This document shows, piece after piece, positions 1 through 8,056 of a DNA stretch of 64,000 bases (position 1 is the first letter of the stretch; each line of letters begins with the position of its first letter). The stretch covers positions 899,001 through 963,000 of the forward strand of contig CP136052.1 in assembly GCA_032620915.1 (NCBI GenBank), read 5' to 3'. Position numbers and translations under genes: made by a program. Below the pieces are notes generated by a model. That model saw nothing but the letters and a program-made list of their open reading frames with translations. It searched no databases and was not told the origin of the DNA. This DNA comes from Oscillospiraceae bacterium NTUH-002-81 (GTDB lineage Bacteria; Bacillota; Clostridia; Lachnospirales; Lachnospiraceae).

Positions 1-918
1 AAGAATGGCTGGTGCGTACGCCCAGTGTGGTGTATGCACTGTTTGCGGCGGTGAAGGCGCTGACAGCGCCCGGGGAAGCGGTGATGATCCTGCGGCCGGT
101 GTACGGCCCCTTTACCCGCTGCGTGGAAAAGACCGGACGACGGCTGGTGACCCATGCCCTGCACATCCGGGACGGCCACTATGAGATGGACTTTGAAGCG
201 CTGGAGCGGCAGATCGCAGAGGAACAGGTCAGACTGCTGCTGTTCTGTAATCCCCACAATCCCGGCGGTCGGGTGTGGACGAGGGAAGAACTGGAGCGGC
301 TGGGAGCCATCTGTCTGGCCCATGGTGTGAAGATCGTGGCCGATGAGATCCATCAGGATTTCATCTATCCGGGGCACACCTTCACCTGCCTGGCTTCCAT
401 CAGCCCGGCGCTGGCAGATATCACGGTGACTTGTACTTCCCCCAGCAAAACCTTCAATCTGGCGGGGCTGCAGATTTCTAATATCTGGATCCCCAATGGA
501 GAAATGCGTGCGGCTTTCCGGGAAGTGGTGGCCCAGACCGGCTATGACGGGCCGGGGCTCATGGGGCTGGCGGCAGCCATGGCGGCCTATGCCACCGGGG
601 AACAGTGGCTTGTGGATTTAAGGGCGTATCTGTGGGAAAATATCCAGTATGTAAAAAATTGTGTGGAAAACCATGCACCGAAGATCCGGCTCATGATCCC
701 GGAGGGGACCTACCTTCTGTGGATGGATTTTTCTGCGTATGGCTTGTCTGAAAAAGAACTGGATCGAAAGATGAAAGAAGAGGCAAAGCTCTGGCTCAAC
801 GCCGGGGACGCTTTTTGGAAGCGAGGGCGCAGGCTGGATGCGCATGAACATCGCGTGTCCGCGGGCGACGGTAGAAGAAGGCTGTCGGCGGCTGATAAGT
901 GTATTTGGAGAGCAATAA
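1..918 (+). CDS. patB: MalY/PatB-type PLP aminotransferase (C-S lyase family), 5' end outside window, frame broken near 812
   Basis: Fold-type I PLP enzyme of the MalY/PatB group, which usually cleaves cystathionine or cysteine conjugates in the cytoplasm. Visible are the CNPHNPGG loop, the ADEIHQDF motif and the PLP-lysine region TSPSKTFNLAGLQ. The N-terminus lies before base 1. The frame is lost in a T5 run at 812-816. With one T fewer the protein continues AFGSEGAGWMRMNIACPR and stops at 918, exactly the expected C-terminus of this family. As read, the frame runs on meaninglessly over the cupin gene to 1355. I treat it as an intact gene with a one-base error; a true pseudogene is possible. 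A MalX-like PTS gene lies downstream. Confidence 0.85.
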
Positions 919-920
919 TA

Positions 921-959
921 AAAAGGGATCGTATCTATAGTCAGGTACGGTCCCTTTTC
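921..959. terminator. Bidirectional intrinsic terminator
   Basis: An imperfect hairpin with arms aaagggatcgta and tacggtcccttt is flanked by A and T runs on its two sides. It sits between the convergent aminotransferase and cupin genes and can serve both. Confidence 0.7.
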
Positions 960-1019
960 ACTGCGATTATGCTGCATCTGACGGAAGCTGACTGCAGCAG
1001 GTGTCGTAGATTTTTCAGT

Positions 1020-1352
1020 CTAAAATACGACGGTCAGCAGCATTTTGAAGCGCTCTTCCCCGTATACGGCGTGGGGAATGTTGACGGGCATGACAATGCT
1101 CTGGCCCTCAGTGAGCACATGGGGCTTGTCGTCGATGGTAAAACGGCCGGTGCCCTCCAGCACAGTTACCATGGCGTCTCCGCCTGCTGCGTGGGTGCTG
1201 ATCTCCTCGCCTTTTTCAAAGGCAAACAGCGTCAGGCTGACGGCATCGTTCTGTGCCAGTGTTTTGCTGACGATCTGGCCGTCCTGGTATTCCACCTGAT
1301 CTGCCAGGCGGAGAACTTCTGCTTTTGCGATATTTTTCATGGGTGCATCCAT
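1020..1352 (-). CDS. Small cupin-domain protein (110 aa)
   Basis: A single-domain cupin of standard length for small Clostridia cupins. The first cupin motif is seen as EEISTHAAGGDAMVTVLEG and the second as EGQSIVMPVNIPHAVYGEE, giving His residues that could bind a metal. Substrate cannot be told; members of this group are often sugar- or stress-linked. It is convergent with the aminotransferase, and its upstream side is filled by a palindromic repeat. Start at the ATG giving MDAPMKN, preceded by a gagg-like site. The family is clear, the function is not. Confidence 0.85.
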   Translation of the reverse strand: MDAPMKNIAKAEVLRLADQVEYQDGQIVSKTLAQNDAVSLTLFAFEKGEEISTHAAGGDAMVTVLEGTGRFTIDDKPHVLTEGQSIVMPVNIPHAVYGEERFKMLLTVVF

Positions 1353-1380
1353 TGATATAGCCTCCCTTATTATTTTCCAA

Positions 1381-1490
1381 ACGCACGAACCCGCACGGTC
1401 GTGCTCTATTTCCTGCTGCGCAGGCCGTTCGTTCGTTAATGACGCAGGAAAAGAAAATGCCGTCTTCGACGTCGCTTTCTTTTCGCTTGC
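1381..1490 (-). repeat. Family A palindromic repeat, copy 1
   Basis: Reverse orientation copy of the dispersed element also found near 26190, 36487, 36561, 43784 and 57399. It contains a long A-rich stem (aaaagaaagcg paired with ctttcttttc), an inner acgtcg loop, and terminal hairpins closed by cgaac/gttcg. It fills the gap upstream of the cupin gene. No coding capacity is apparent. Confidence 0.75.
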
Positions 1491-1693
1491 TTATATATAT
1501 TAATATACCATATTTTTAATTAAAATACTGTTGTTTTTCCAACAAATCTCGTAGTTGATTTTGCTGATCTTTTTCCTGCATTGTTTTCGCGGGGCAATTC
1601 CGATTTCGTTTCTCTTTATAAAAATTGTTTGCCAGGATTTCCGGGAGACTCTGTGCATATATTTACAGTAAATGAGAAAAAGCAGGGAATGCT
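1491..1693. other. AT-rich spacer before the deacetylase
   Basis: Very AT-rich stretch with no open frame of note and no convincing promoter pair that I could identify. It presumably carries the promoters of the divergent cupin and deacetylase genes. Confidence 0.4.
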
Positions 1694-2687
1694 TTGAAAA
1701 AGAAAAAAAATATTTTTGTGGCTGCCGATGGTATTGTTTGTGCTGGTGCTGGCGGGCGGCATATGGTCAGGCACGGTGCCGGTGCGTGGGCTGCGGGAGG
1801 TGCTGTCGGTGAGCGCTCATCTGGGAGAGATTCTGGCAAACGGGAAAAAGCAGCGGCAGCTGCCCATTTACAGTGTGGAGACGAAAGATGCGGTGGTGGC
1901 GCTGACCTTTGACTGTGCCTGGGGAACGGAGGATCTGGATGAGGTGCTGCGGGTGCTGGGGGAGCATGGGGCGAAGGCCGCCTTTTTTATGACCGGCGGT
2001 TTTATCAGTGAGCACCCGGAAGCTGTGCAGAAGCTTGCAGCGGCAGGACATGATCTGGGCAACCACGGCGATCACCACAAGCAGATGTCCCAGCTTTCGG
2101 AGGCGGCGTGCCGGGAGGAGATCACAGGCGTGCACACAAAGATCAAAAATCTGACGGGAACGGATATCCATCTGTTCCGGCCGCCCTATGGGGATTACAA
2201 CAACACCGTGCTGGAAGCGGCGAAAGCCTGCGGGTACACGTCCGTGCAGTGGTCGGTGGATTCCCTGGACTGGAAAGACTATGGCGCGGAGGACATTGTG
2301 GATCGGGTGTGCCATCACAAAAATCTGGAAAACGGTGCCATCATTCTGTTACATACCGGAACAAAATACACCGCAGAGGCGCTGCCGAAGCTGCTGGAGG
2401 GGCTGGAGCAGGCGGGCTATGGATTTGTGTCATTAAGTGAGATGCTGCTGGAGGAACCGTACACCATCGACCATGAAGGAAGGCAGAGGGCTTTTGTAAG
2501 ATCTTCGCCTGAACCTGTCATACGAATTACCCGAATTGCTCCGTGCGTTGCACTCCCGCAATTCTGCCCCAATATTCGCATATCGGTAAGTTTCACTTAC
2601 CTTTTATGCTCATATCAGGGCGCGTTTCAAGGTCTTACGTCCATTTTTGTGCGAGCACAAATGGCCGAAGACTTTGAAACACTGTAA
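1694..2687 (+). CDS. Polysaccharide deacetylase family protein, membrane-anchored, likely one-base error in an A8 run
   Basis: NodB-homology deacetylase of the PdaA/PdaB kind, acting outside the membrane on peptidoglycan or chitin-like polymers. Motifs seen: TFDCAWG (catalytic Asp), NHGDHH (metal-binding His pair), RPPYGDYN and ILLHTG. The frame opens at 1716 without a usable signal. Deleting one A in the run 1703-1710 joins it to a TTG at 1694 and yields MKKKKIFLWLPMVLFVLVLAGG, a perfect signal anchor, for 330 aa. After about residue 255 the C-terminal 70 residues are unlike the family and are encoded by hairpin-forming repeat DNA (2519-2687), so the native end may have been replaced by a repeat. 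Confidence 0.85.
2519..2687. repeat. Inverted-repeat block: family B core plus a long hairpin
   Basis: Positions 2533-2568 match, in inverse orientation, the element at 10292-10323 (gaattgctccgtgc...gcaattc). Positions 2624-2680 form a hairpin of about 25 pairs with arms gtttcaaggtctta... and ...gaagactttgaaac around a gtgcgagcac tip. The block is read through by the 3' end of the deacetylase gene. Confidence 0.75.
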
Positions 2688-2760
2688 TTCGTATAAATCT
2701 TTGTCAGAAAATACATACTATAACAGAAATATATGTAGAGGACAGTTCAGGAGGAAGAAA

Positions 2761-4488
2761 ATGAAAGACAGGATGTTTGAGGTACTGCAGCGTGTGGGGC
2801 GCTCTTTTATGCTGCCCATTGCGATTTTACCGGTGGCGGGGCTGTTTCTGGGGATCGGCGGTTCCTTTACCAATGAAACGATGCTGAATACCTATGGGCT
2901 GACGGGGATTTTGGGGCCGGGGACACCGGCCAACGCCATTCTGACGGTAATGAATGCGGCGGGCAATATTGTATTTGCCAATCTGCCGGTACTATTTGCC
3001 ATGGGCGTTGCCATTGGCATGGCGCGAAAGGAAAAAGAGGTGGCGGCGCTGTCGGCGGTCATCGCTTTTTTTGTCATGCATGCATCTATCGGCGCGCTGA
3101 TCACCCTGCGGGGCGGCGCCCAGGAGATGCTGTCCGGCGCGGTGGAGGATGTGTGCGGCATTACTTCCCTGCAGATGGGCGTTTTTGGCGGCATTCTGGT
3201 AGGGCTGGGGGTGGCGGCCCTGCACAACCGGTTTTACCGGATTGCGCTGCCCCAGGTGCTGTCCTTTTTCGGCGGCACCCGGTTTGTGCCCATCATCAGT
3301 GCCATTGTGTATCTGGGCGTGGGCATTCTCATGTTTTTTGTATGGCCGCCGGTGCAGGCGGGCATTTACCATGTGGGGGATCTGGTACTCCGATCCGGCT
3401 ACGCGGGTACCTGGCTGTATGGCCTGATGGAGCGGGCGCTTATTCCGTTCGGGCTGCATCATGTGTTTTATCTGCCGTTCTGGCAGACGGCGGTGGGCGG
3501 CACGGCACAGGTGGGCGGGCAGCTCATTGAGGGCGCCCAGAACATTTTCTTCGCGGAGCTGTCTCAGCCGGGCATTGCGCATTTCAGTGTGGCGGCTACC
3601 CGATTCATGTCCGGAAAATTTCCACTGATGATTTTCGGACTGCCGGGGGCGGCGCTGGCCATGTACCGCTGTGCTGATCCGGGCAAACGAAAAGAGGCCG
3701 GAGGCCTGTTGCTGTCCGCAGCGCTGACATCCATGCTCACCGGCATCACAGAGCCGCTGGAATTTACGTTTTTGTTCGTGGCGCCGGTGCTTTACGGCAT
3801 TCACTGTGTGTTTGCCGGGGCGGCGTACATGTTCATGCATATGTGCAACGTGGGTGTGGGCATGACCTTTTCCGGCGGCCTTATCGACTTGTTCCTGTTC
3901 GGCATTTTGCAGGGCAATGCGAAAACCGACTGGGTGCGGATCGTTTTTGTGGGCATCGGCTATTTTATCGTTTATTATTTTCTGTTTTCTTTTCTCATCC
4001 GTCGGTTTGATTTCAAAACACCGGGCCGGGAGAGCGGAGCAGATGAGGTGAAGCTCTACACCCGGGCGGATGTCAATGCCAGAAAGCAGGCCGAGGCAGA
4101 CGGTACATCAGTGCATCTGTCGGGAAATGGCAAGGGGACGGAAAACTCAGGACAAAAGGACGAGGGAAAGCGCCGAACTGGAGCTACAGGTCATTTGGAT
4201 GACGGCAGAACCCAGACCGGAGCGGGAACAGCCCGTACTTTTGGGGATGCCATGGAAGTCAGTGCCCTCATCACGGAGGGGCTGGGCGGCCGGGACAATA
4301 TCAGTGATGTGGACTGCTGCGCCACCCGGCTGCGGGTGACGGTGCATGATGAGGCAAAGGTGGACGAGCTGCTGTTAAAAGAGAGCGGTGCTGCCGGGGT
4401 GATCCGGCGGGGCAAGGGTATCCAGGTGGTGTACGGACCCCGAGTGACCGTGATCAAATCCGATCTGGAGGATTACTTGAGCCGATGA
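2761..4488 (+). CDS. PTS EIICB component, MalX/PtsG (glucose/maltose) family
   Basis: 575-aa sugar permease of the phosphotransferase system. The EIIC domain fills residues 1 to about 430 with some ten hydrophobic segments and carries the ITEPLEF signature near residue 328. A hydrophilic linker rich in Gly, Thr and Asp (about 440-500) leads to an EIIB domain whose DCCATRLRV motif holds the phospho-accepting Cys (about residue 520). There is no EIIA domain, so a separate Glc-type EIIA must donate phosphate. The N-terminus, with a membrane start FMLPIAILPVAGLFLGIG, resembles MalX. Start at ATG 2761 behind caggagg. Sugar specificity is inferred only at the glucose/maltose family level. Confidence 0.9.
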   Translation: MKDRMFEVLQRVGRSFMLPIAILPVAGLFLGIGGSFTNETMLNTYGLTGILGPGTPANAILTVMNAAGNIVFANLPVLFAMGVAIGMARKEKEVAALSAVIAFFVMHASIGALITLRGGAQEMLSGAVEDVCGITSLQMGVFGGILVGLGVAALHNRFYRIALPQVLSFFGGTRFVPIISAIVYLGVGILMFFVWPPVQAGIYHVGDLVLRSGYAGTWLYGLMERALIPFGLHHVFYLPFWQTAVGGTAQVGGQLIEGAQNIFFAELSQPGIAHFSVAATRFMSGKFPLMIFGLPGAALAMYRCADPGKRKEAGGLLLSAALTSMLTGITEPLEFTFLFVAPVLYGIHCVFAGAAYMFMHMCNVGVGMTFSGGLIDLFLFGILQGNAKTDWVRIVFVGIGYFIVYYFLFSFLIRRFDFKTPGRESGADEVKLYTRADVNARKQAEADGTSVHLSGNGKGTENSGQKDEGKRRTGATGHLDDGRTQTGAGTARTFGDAMEVSALITEGLGGRDNISDVDCCATRLRVTVHDEAKVDELLLKESGAAGVIRRGKGIQVVYGPRVTVIKSDLEDYLSR

Positions 4489-4530
4489 ACAAAATGAGTT
4501 GCAAAGCGGCGGAGAGACGAAAATGTAGGT
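4487..4530 (+). repeat. Degenerate family C stem-loop repeat
   Basis: The string gaacaaaatgagttgcaaagcggcggagag resembles the better copies at 19228 and 29150. It lies directly behind the PTS stop codon. Confidence 0.5.
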
Positions 4531-4596
4531 AATACGAACTTTGGGGCTTGCAGGAATGTCTGTTTGAAAATACAATAGACACAAAGGAGAAAACAG

Positions 4597-5412
4597 ATGA
4601 AGACTTTACTGATTGCAATGGACCTGGACGGTACCCTGCTGTCCGAGGATCACGAGACCATATCGGCCCGGAACCGGGAAGCCCTGCGGGCGGCGTCGGA
4701 GCGGGGCGTGAAGATCGTCATTGCCAGCGGCCGCACTAGGGGCGTCATGGGCAGTGTGTACGCGCAGCTGCCCTTTGCGGATTATGCGGTGACGTCCAAT
4801 GGCGCGGCAGTGTATGATCTGAAAACCGGGGATCGAGTGTGCTATCAGGGCATCCCCTATGAAAAATGGTGTAAGGTGTACGATATTTTCCGGCGGCACG
4901 GATCGGTGTTTGAGGTGTATGCGGACGGCCGGGCCCACATGGAGCGGCGGCTGTTTGTCCATTATGAGAACGACCTGCTGCCCAGGGATTTCGTGGAGAA
5001 TCTGAAGAAATCCATCGTGCCGGTGGAGAATGCCAGAGAATATCTGAAAGGAAAGAGCATTGAGAAGATATGTGCCCTGACCACGGACCCGGTGGAATAT
5101 CCCCAGGCGCTGGCAGAACTGAATGCGCTGCCGGGGCTTTGTCTGACGTCCTCCATTCCGGGCAATGTGGAGATCAACGAGGCAGGCACCAACAAGGGAA
5201 GTGCGCTGGCAGCGCTGTGTGAGACACTGGGCATTCCACGGGAGGCGGTGATGGCTTTCGGAGATGCAGGGAACGATGTGGAGATGCTGACCTTTGCCGG
5301 ACAGTCCTACGCCATGGAAAACGGAACCCCGGAGGCGAAGGCAGCGGCAAAAGCGGTGACACGCTCCAATGCCGAGGATGGAGTTGCCGCCGCGGTGGAG
5401 CAAATCCTGTAA
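4597..5412 (+). CDS. Cof-type HAD-IIB phosphatase (271 aa)
   Basis: Haloacid dehalogenase superfamily hydrolase of the Cof/YidA type, a cytoplasmic phosphatase of sugar phosphates or similar small molecules. Motif I is MDLDGTLL (nucleophile Asp9), motif II VIASGR, motif III/IV FGDAGNDVEML, with the C2 cap between them. The length fits the family. Start ATG 4597 with aaggag. Placement 108 bp after the PTS gene suggests a role with phosphorylated sugars, but this is only context. Confidence 0.9.
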   Translation: MKTLLIAMDLDGTLLSEDHETISARNREALRAASERGVKIVIASGRTRGVMGSVYAQLPFADYAVTSNGAAVYDLKTGDRVCYQGIPYEKWCKVYDIFRRHGSVFEVYADGRAHMERRLFVHYENDLLPRDFVENLKKSIVPVENAREYLKGKSIEKICALTTDPVEYPQALAELNALPGLCLTSSIPGNVEINEAGTNKGSALAALCETLGIPREAVMAFGDAGNDVEMLTFAGQSYAMENGTPEAKAAAKAVTRSNAEDGVAAAVEQIL

Positions 5413-5430
5413 GGATCATGCAAACATTTC

Positions 5431-5459
5431 TTGACAAACCGGAACACCGTTGGTATCAT
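5431..5459 (+). promoter_or_regulatory. SigA-type promoter for glnA
   Basis: TTGACA at 5431-5436 and TATCAT at 5454-5459 with a 17-bp spacer. Transcription would start near 5466 and leave a leader of about 160 nt. Confidence 0.8.
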
Positions 5460-5471
5460 CATCAGTAGAAC

Positions 5472-5506
5472 AAGGGGGTTCCGACAACGGGATACCCCTC
5501 TTTTTT
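5472..5506 (+). terminator. Leader terminator upstream of glnA (candidate attenuator)
   Basis: Hairpin with arms aagggggttcc and gggatacccct followed by T6 lies only a few bases after the predicted start site and before glnA. Transcripts reaching glnA must read through it. An ANTAR antiterminator-type protein is encoded just after glnA. Confidence 0.65.
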
Positions 5507-5524
5507 ATTTCATTACAGTGAACC

Positions 5525-5595
5525 AAAGTCTGCTTCCGCCTATGACTGCACGGAGGCGGGCGAAAGACTTTTGGACACGCCCAGACATGAGCAGC
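5525..5595 (+). promoter_or_regulatory. Second structured segment of the glnA leader
   Basis: Nested pairing aaagtct/agacttt enclosing ccgcct/aggcgg, followed by ggacacgcccagacatgag. The last string resembles cgacacgccccacgcatgag in the tandem repeat at 7557-8028. A conserved regulatory RNA is inferred, not shown. Confidence 0.45.
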
Positions 5596-5628
5596 AAATA
5601 AGCAGTATCACAGGGAAGGAGCAATGAT

Positions 5629-6960
5629 ATGAGTAAATATACGAAGGAAGACGTCATTCGTCTTGTGGAGGAAGAGGATGTGGAATTCATCCGTCTGCAG
5701 TTTACAGATATTTTCGGCACTTTGAAAAATGTGGCGATCACGTCCAGCCAGCTGGAGAAGGCGCTGAACAACGCCTGCATGTTTGATGGTTCTTCCATCG
5801 AACGGTTTGCGCGGATCGAGGAGGCAGATATGTATCTGTACCCGGATCTGGATTCTTTTGCCATCTTTCCGTGGCGTCCCCAGCAGGGAAAGGTTGCCCG
5901 TCTGATCTGTGATGTGCACCGCATCGACGGGGCACCCTATGAGGGAGATTCCAGGTATGTGCTGAAAAAAGCGGTGGAGCACGCAAAGGCATGCGGCTAT
6001 GTGTTCCATGTGGGGCCGGAACTGGAATTCTTCTTATTTGATACGGACGACTCCGGCCGTCCCACCACAAACACCAGTGAAAAAGCAGGCTATTTTGACC
6101 TGGGCCCGCTGGATCTGGGAGAAAATGTGCGCCGGGATATGGTGCTGACACTGGAGGATATGGGATTTGAGATCGAATCCTCTCACCATGAGGTGGCACC
6201 GGCCCAGCACGAGATTGATTTCAAATATGCAGACGCCCTTTCGGCAGCAGACAATATCATGACCTTTAAGCTGGCAGTGCGCACCATTGCCAAGCGTCAC
6301 GGTCTGCACGCTACCTTCATGCCCAAGCCCAAGGCCGGCGTGGACGGCTCCGGCATGCATATCAATATGTCCCTGTCGAAAAATGGCCAGAACATTTTTT
6401 ATGACGGAGCGGATGCCAACGGACTGAGCCAGGAGGCATACTATTTCCTGGGCGGCATTATGGCCCACAGCAAAGCCATCACGGCCATTACCAATCCGCT
6501 GGTGAATTCCTACAAGCGTCTGGTGCCGGGCTATGAGGCACCGGTACATATTACCTGGGCAACGTCCAACACCAGCTCTCTCGTCCGGGTACCGGGCAGC
6601 CGGGAGCCGGGAAGCAAGCGCATTGAGCTTCGAAGCCCCGATCCGTCCTGCAATCCGTATCTGGCATTGGCTGTCTGCCTGGAGGCCGGTCTTGACGGCA
6701 TCCGCAGAAAGCTGGAACCGGCGGACTGTATCAATGAAAATATTTATGCCATGAGCAAGGAAGAGATGGCTGCACGGCACATCGACGTGCTGCCGGGAAC
6801 ATTGCGGGAAGCGCTGGATGAGTTGCAGAAGGATGAACTGATCTTCTGGGCACTGGGCGAGATCGGCCCGAAATTTGTGGCTGCCAAGAAAGCAGAATGG
6901 GAGTCCTACAGTGCAGCGGTGACCGCGTGGGAGCTGGAGCAGTATCTGTATCGGGTATAA
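5629..6960 (+). CDS. glnA: Glutamine synthetase, type I
   Basis: ATP-dependent ligation of ammonia to glutamate. At 443 aa this is the GSI-alpha size without the adenylylation insert. Seen are the beta-grasp N-domain with FTDIFG and MFDGSSIE, the metal-binding HVGPELEFF, the EVAPAQHEIDF segment, the ATP-binding KPKAGVDGSGMH region, NPLVNSYKRLVPGYEAP and RSPDPSCNPYLA. Start ATG 5629 with aaggag. It follows a leader with a terminator and precedes an ANTAR regulator by 39 bp, implying nitrogen-linked antitermination control. Confidence 0.97.
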   Translation: MSKYTKEDVIRLVEEEDVEFIRLQFTDIFGTLKNVAITSSQLEKALNNACMFDGSSIERFARIEEADMYLYPDLDSFAIFPWRPQQGKVARLICDVHRIDGAPYEGDSRYVLKKAVEHAKACGYVFHVGPELEFFLFDTDDSGRPTTNTSEKAGYFDLGPLDLGENVRRDMVLTLEDMGFEIESSHHEVAPAQHEIDFKYADALSAADNIMTFKLAVRTIAKRHGLHATFMPKPKAGVDGSGMHINMSLSKNGQNIFYDGADANGLSQEAYYFLGGIMAHSKAITAITNPLVNSYKRLVPGYEAPVHITWATSNTSSLVRVPGSREPGSKRIELRSPDPSCNPYLALAVCLEAGLDGIRRKLEPADCINENIYAMSKEEMAARHIDVLPGTLREALDELQKDELIFWALGEIGPKFVAAKKAEWESYSAAVTAWELEQYLYRV

Positions 6961-6999
6961 CTGCCGCCTTATGGGGAGAACACATAAGGAGGTAGGAAT

Positions 7000-7548
7000 A
7001 TGGCGAATATTATCGTAGTTTTTCCGAAGATCGAGGATGCGAAAAACATCCGGAATCTTCTCGTGCGCTACGGTTTTTCCGTGTCGGCTGTCTGTACAAC
7101 GGGGGCGCAGGCGATCAGCACGGCGGATGGGCTGGACGATGGTATCGTTGTGTGCGGCTATCGGTTCCCGGACATGATCTATTCGGATCTGCATGCAGAC
7201 CTGCCTTCTCATTTTGAGATGCTGCTGGTGGCATCGCAGAAATATCTGAGTGAATGTTCCAATCAGAACATCGTGACGGTTTCTATGCCCATCAAGGTAC
7301 ATGACCTCATCGACACGCTGCAGATGATGGCGGACGCCATTGCCAGACGACGGCGGAAACGAAAGGCGGTGCCCAGAGGACGGAGCGACGAAGAACGGGC
7401 GCTGATCACCCAGGCCAAGGAGCTGCTCATGGAGCGGAACAACCTGACCGAGGAAGAAGCGCACCGGTACATACAGAAGTGTAGTATGGACAGCGGCACC
7501 AACATGGTGGAAACTGCCCAGATGGTATTAAGTATTATGAACGTATGA
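7000..7548 (+). CDS. ANTAR-domain response regulator (182 aa)
   Basis: RNA-binding antiterminator-type regulator. The N-terminal 120 residues form a receiver-like domain without a clear DxxxD phosphorylation site (ICGYRFPDMI region), so it may be a pseudo-receiver. The C-terminal 55 residues carry the ANTAR helices (ITQAKELLMERNNLTEEEAH...TNMVETAQMVL). It is likely co-transcribed with glnA (39-bp gap, GGAGG before ATG 7000). ANTAR proteins bind paired hairpins to prevent termination; glnA's own leader terminator is the natural candidate target. Confidence 0.88.
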   Translation: MANIIVVFPKIEDAKNIRNLLVRYGFSVSAVCTTGAQAISTADGLDDGIVVCGYRFPDMIYSDLHADLPSHFEMLLVASQKYLSECSNQNIVTVSMPIKVHDLIDTLQMMADAIARRRRKRKAVPRGRSDEERALITQAKELLMERNNLTEEEAHRYIQKCSMDSGTNMVETAQMVLSIMNV

Positions 7549-7556
7549 TTACCAGT

Positions 7557-8028
7557 GTCGAAAGCCGCGCTGCGATTCATGCTTGCATGAAGGAGCAGAC
7601 AAGGCCTTACGACACGCCCCACGCATGAGGAAAAAAGAGTGGAGAAGCCACTCGATTTCCGAATGCGAGGGAGGATTGCGGGAGCTGTGTGCAGCGGAGC
7701 AATCCGGTAATCTTAGTATGAAAGGAGAAAGCCGTGCTGCGCCGCATGCTTGCATGAAGGCGCGGGTAAGGCTTTACGACACGCCCCGCGCATGAGGAAA
7801 AAAGAGTGGAGAAGCCACTCGATTTCCGAATGCGAGGGAGGATTGCGGGAGCTGTGTGCAGCGGAGCAATCCGGTAATTCTGGTATGAAAAGGAATGAAA
7901 AGTCGAAAGCCGTGCTGCGCCGCATGCTTGCATGAAGGAGCAGACAAGGCTTTACGACACGCCCCACGCATGAGGAAAAAAGAGTGGTGAAACCGCTCGA
8001 TTTCCGAATGCGGTAATCTTGGCATGAA
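7557..8028. repeat. Three-copy tandem repeat of about 170 bp with conserved stem-loops
   Basis: Copies begin at 7557, 7727 and 7902; the third is shorter and lacks the last module. Each unit holds a stem gtcgaaagcc with ggctttacgac, an inner catgcttgcatg hairpin, the invariant cgacacgccccacgcatgagg string, and a gagtgg/ccactc hairpin (gagtgg/ccgctc in copy 3). Copies 1 and 2 add a ggattgc/gcaatcc hairpin of family B type. It fills the 500 bp between the ANTAR gene and dapF. Short open frames cross it on both strands but look incidental. Confidence 0.85.
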
Positions 8029-8056
8029 AGTGGAAAAGAGAAAGAGGAGAGAAACA

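Noticed and set aside
919..1355. Continuation of the aminotransferase frame to 1355
   Set aside because: It runs antisense through the cupin gene after the T5 frame break and has no homology to the family C-terminus.
6034..7464. 476-aa minus-strand frame opposite glnA and the ANTAR gene
   Set aside because: Shadow of high-GC coding DNA; glnA on the plus strand is unmistakable.
7557..8028. CRISPR array
   Set aside because: Units are 170 bp and nearly identical throughout, with no unique spacers and no cas genes.
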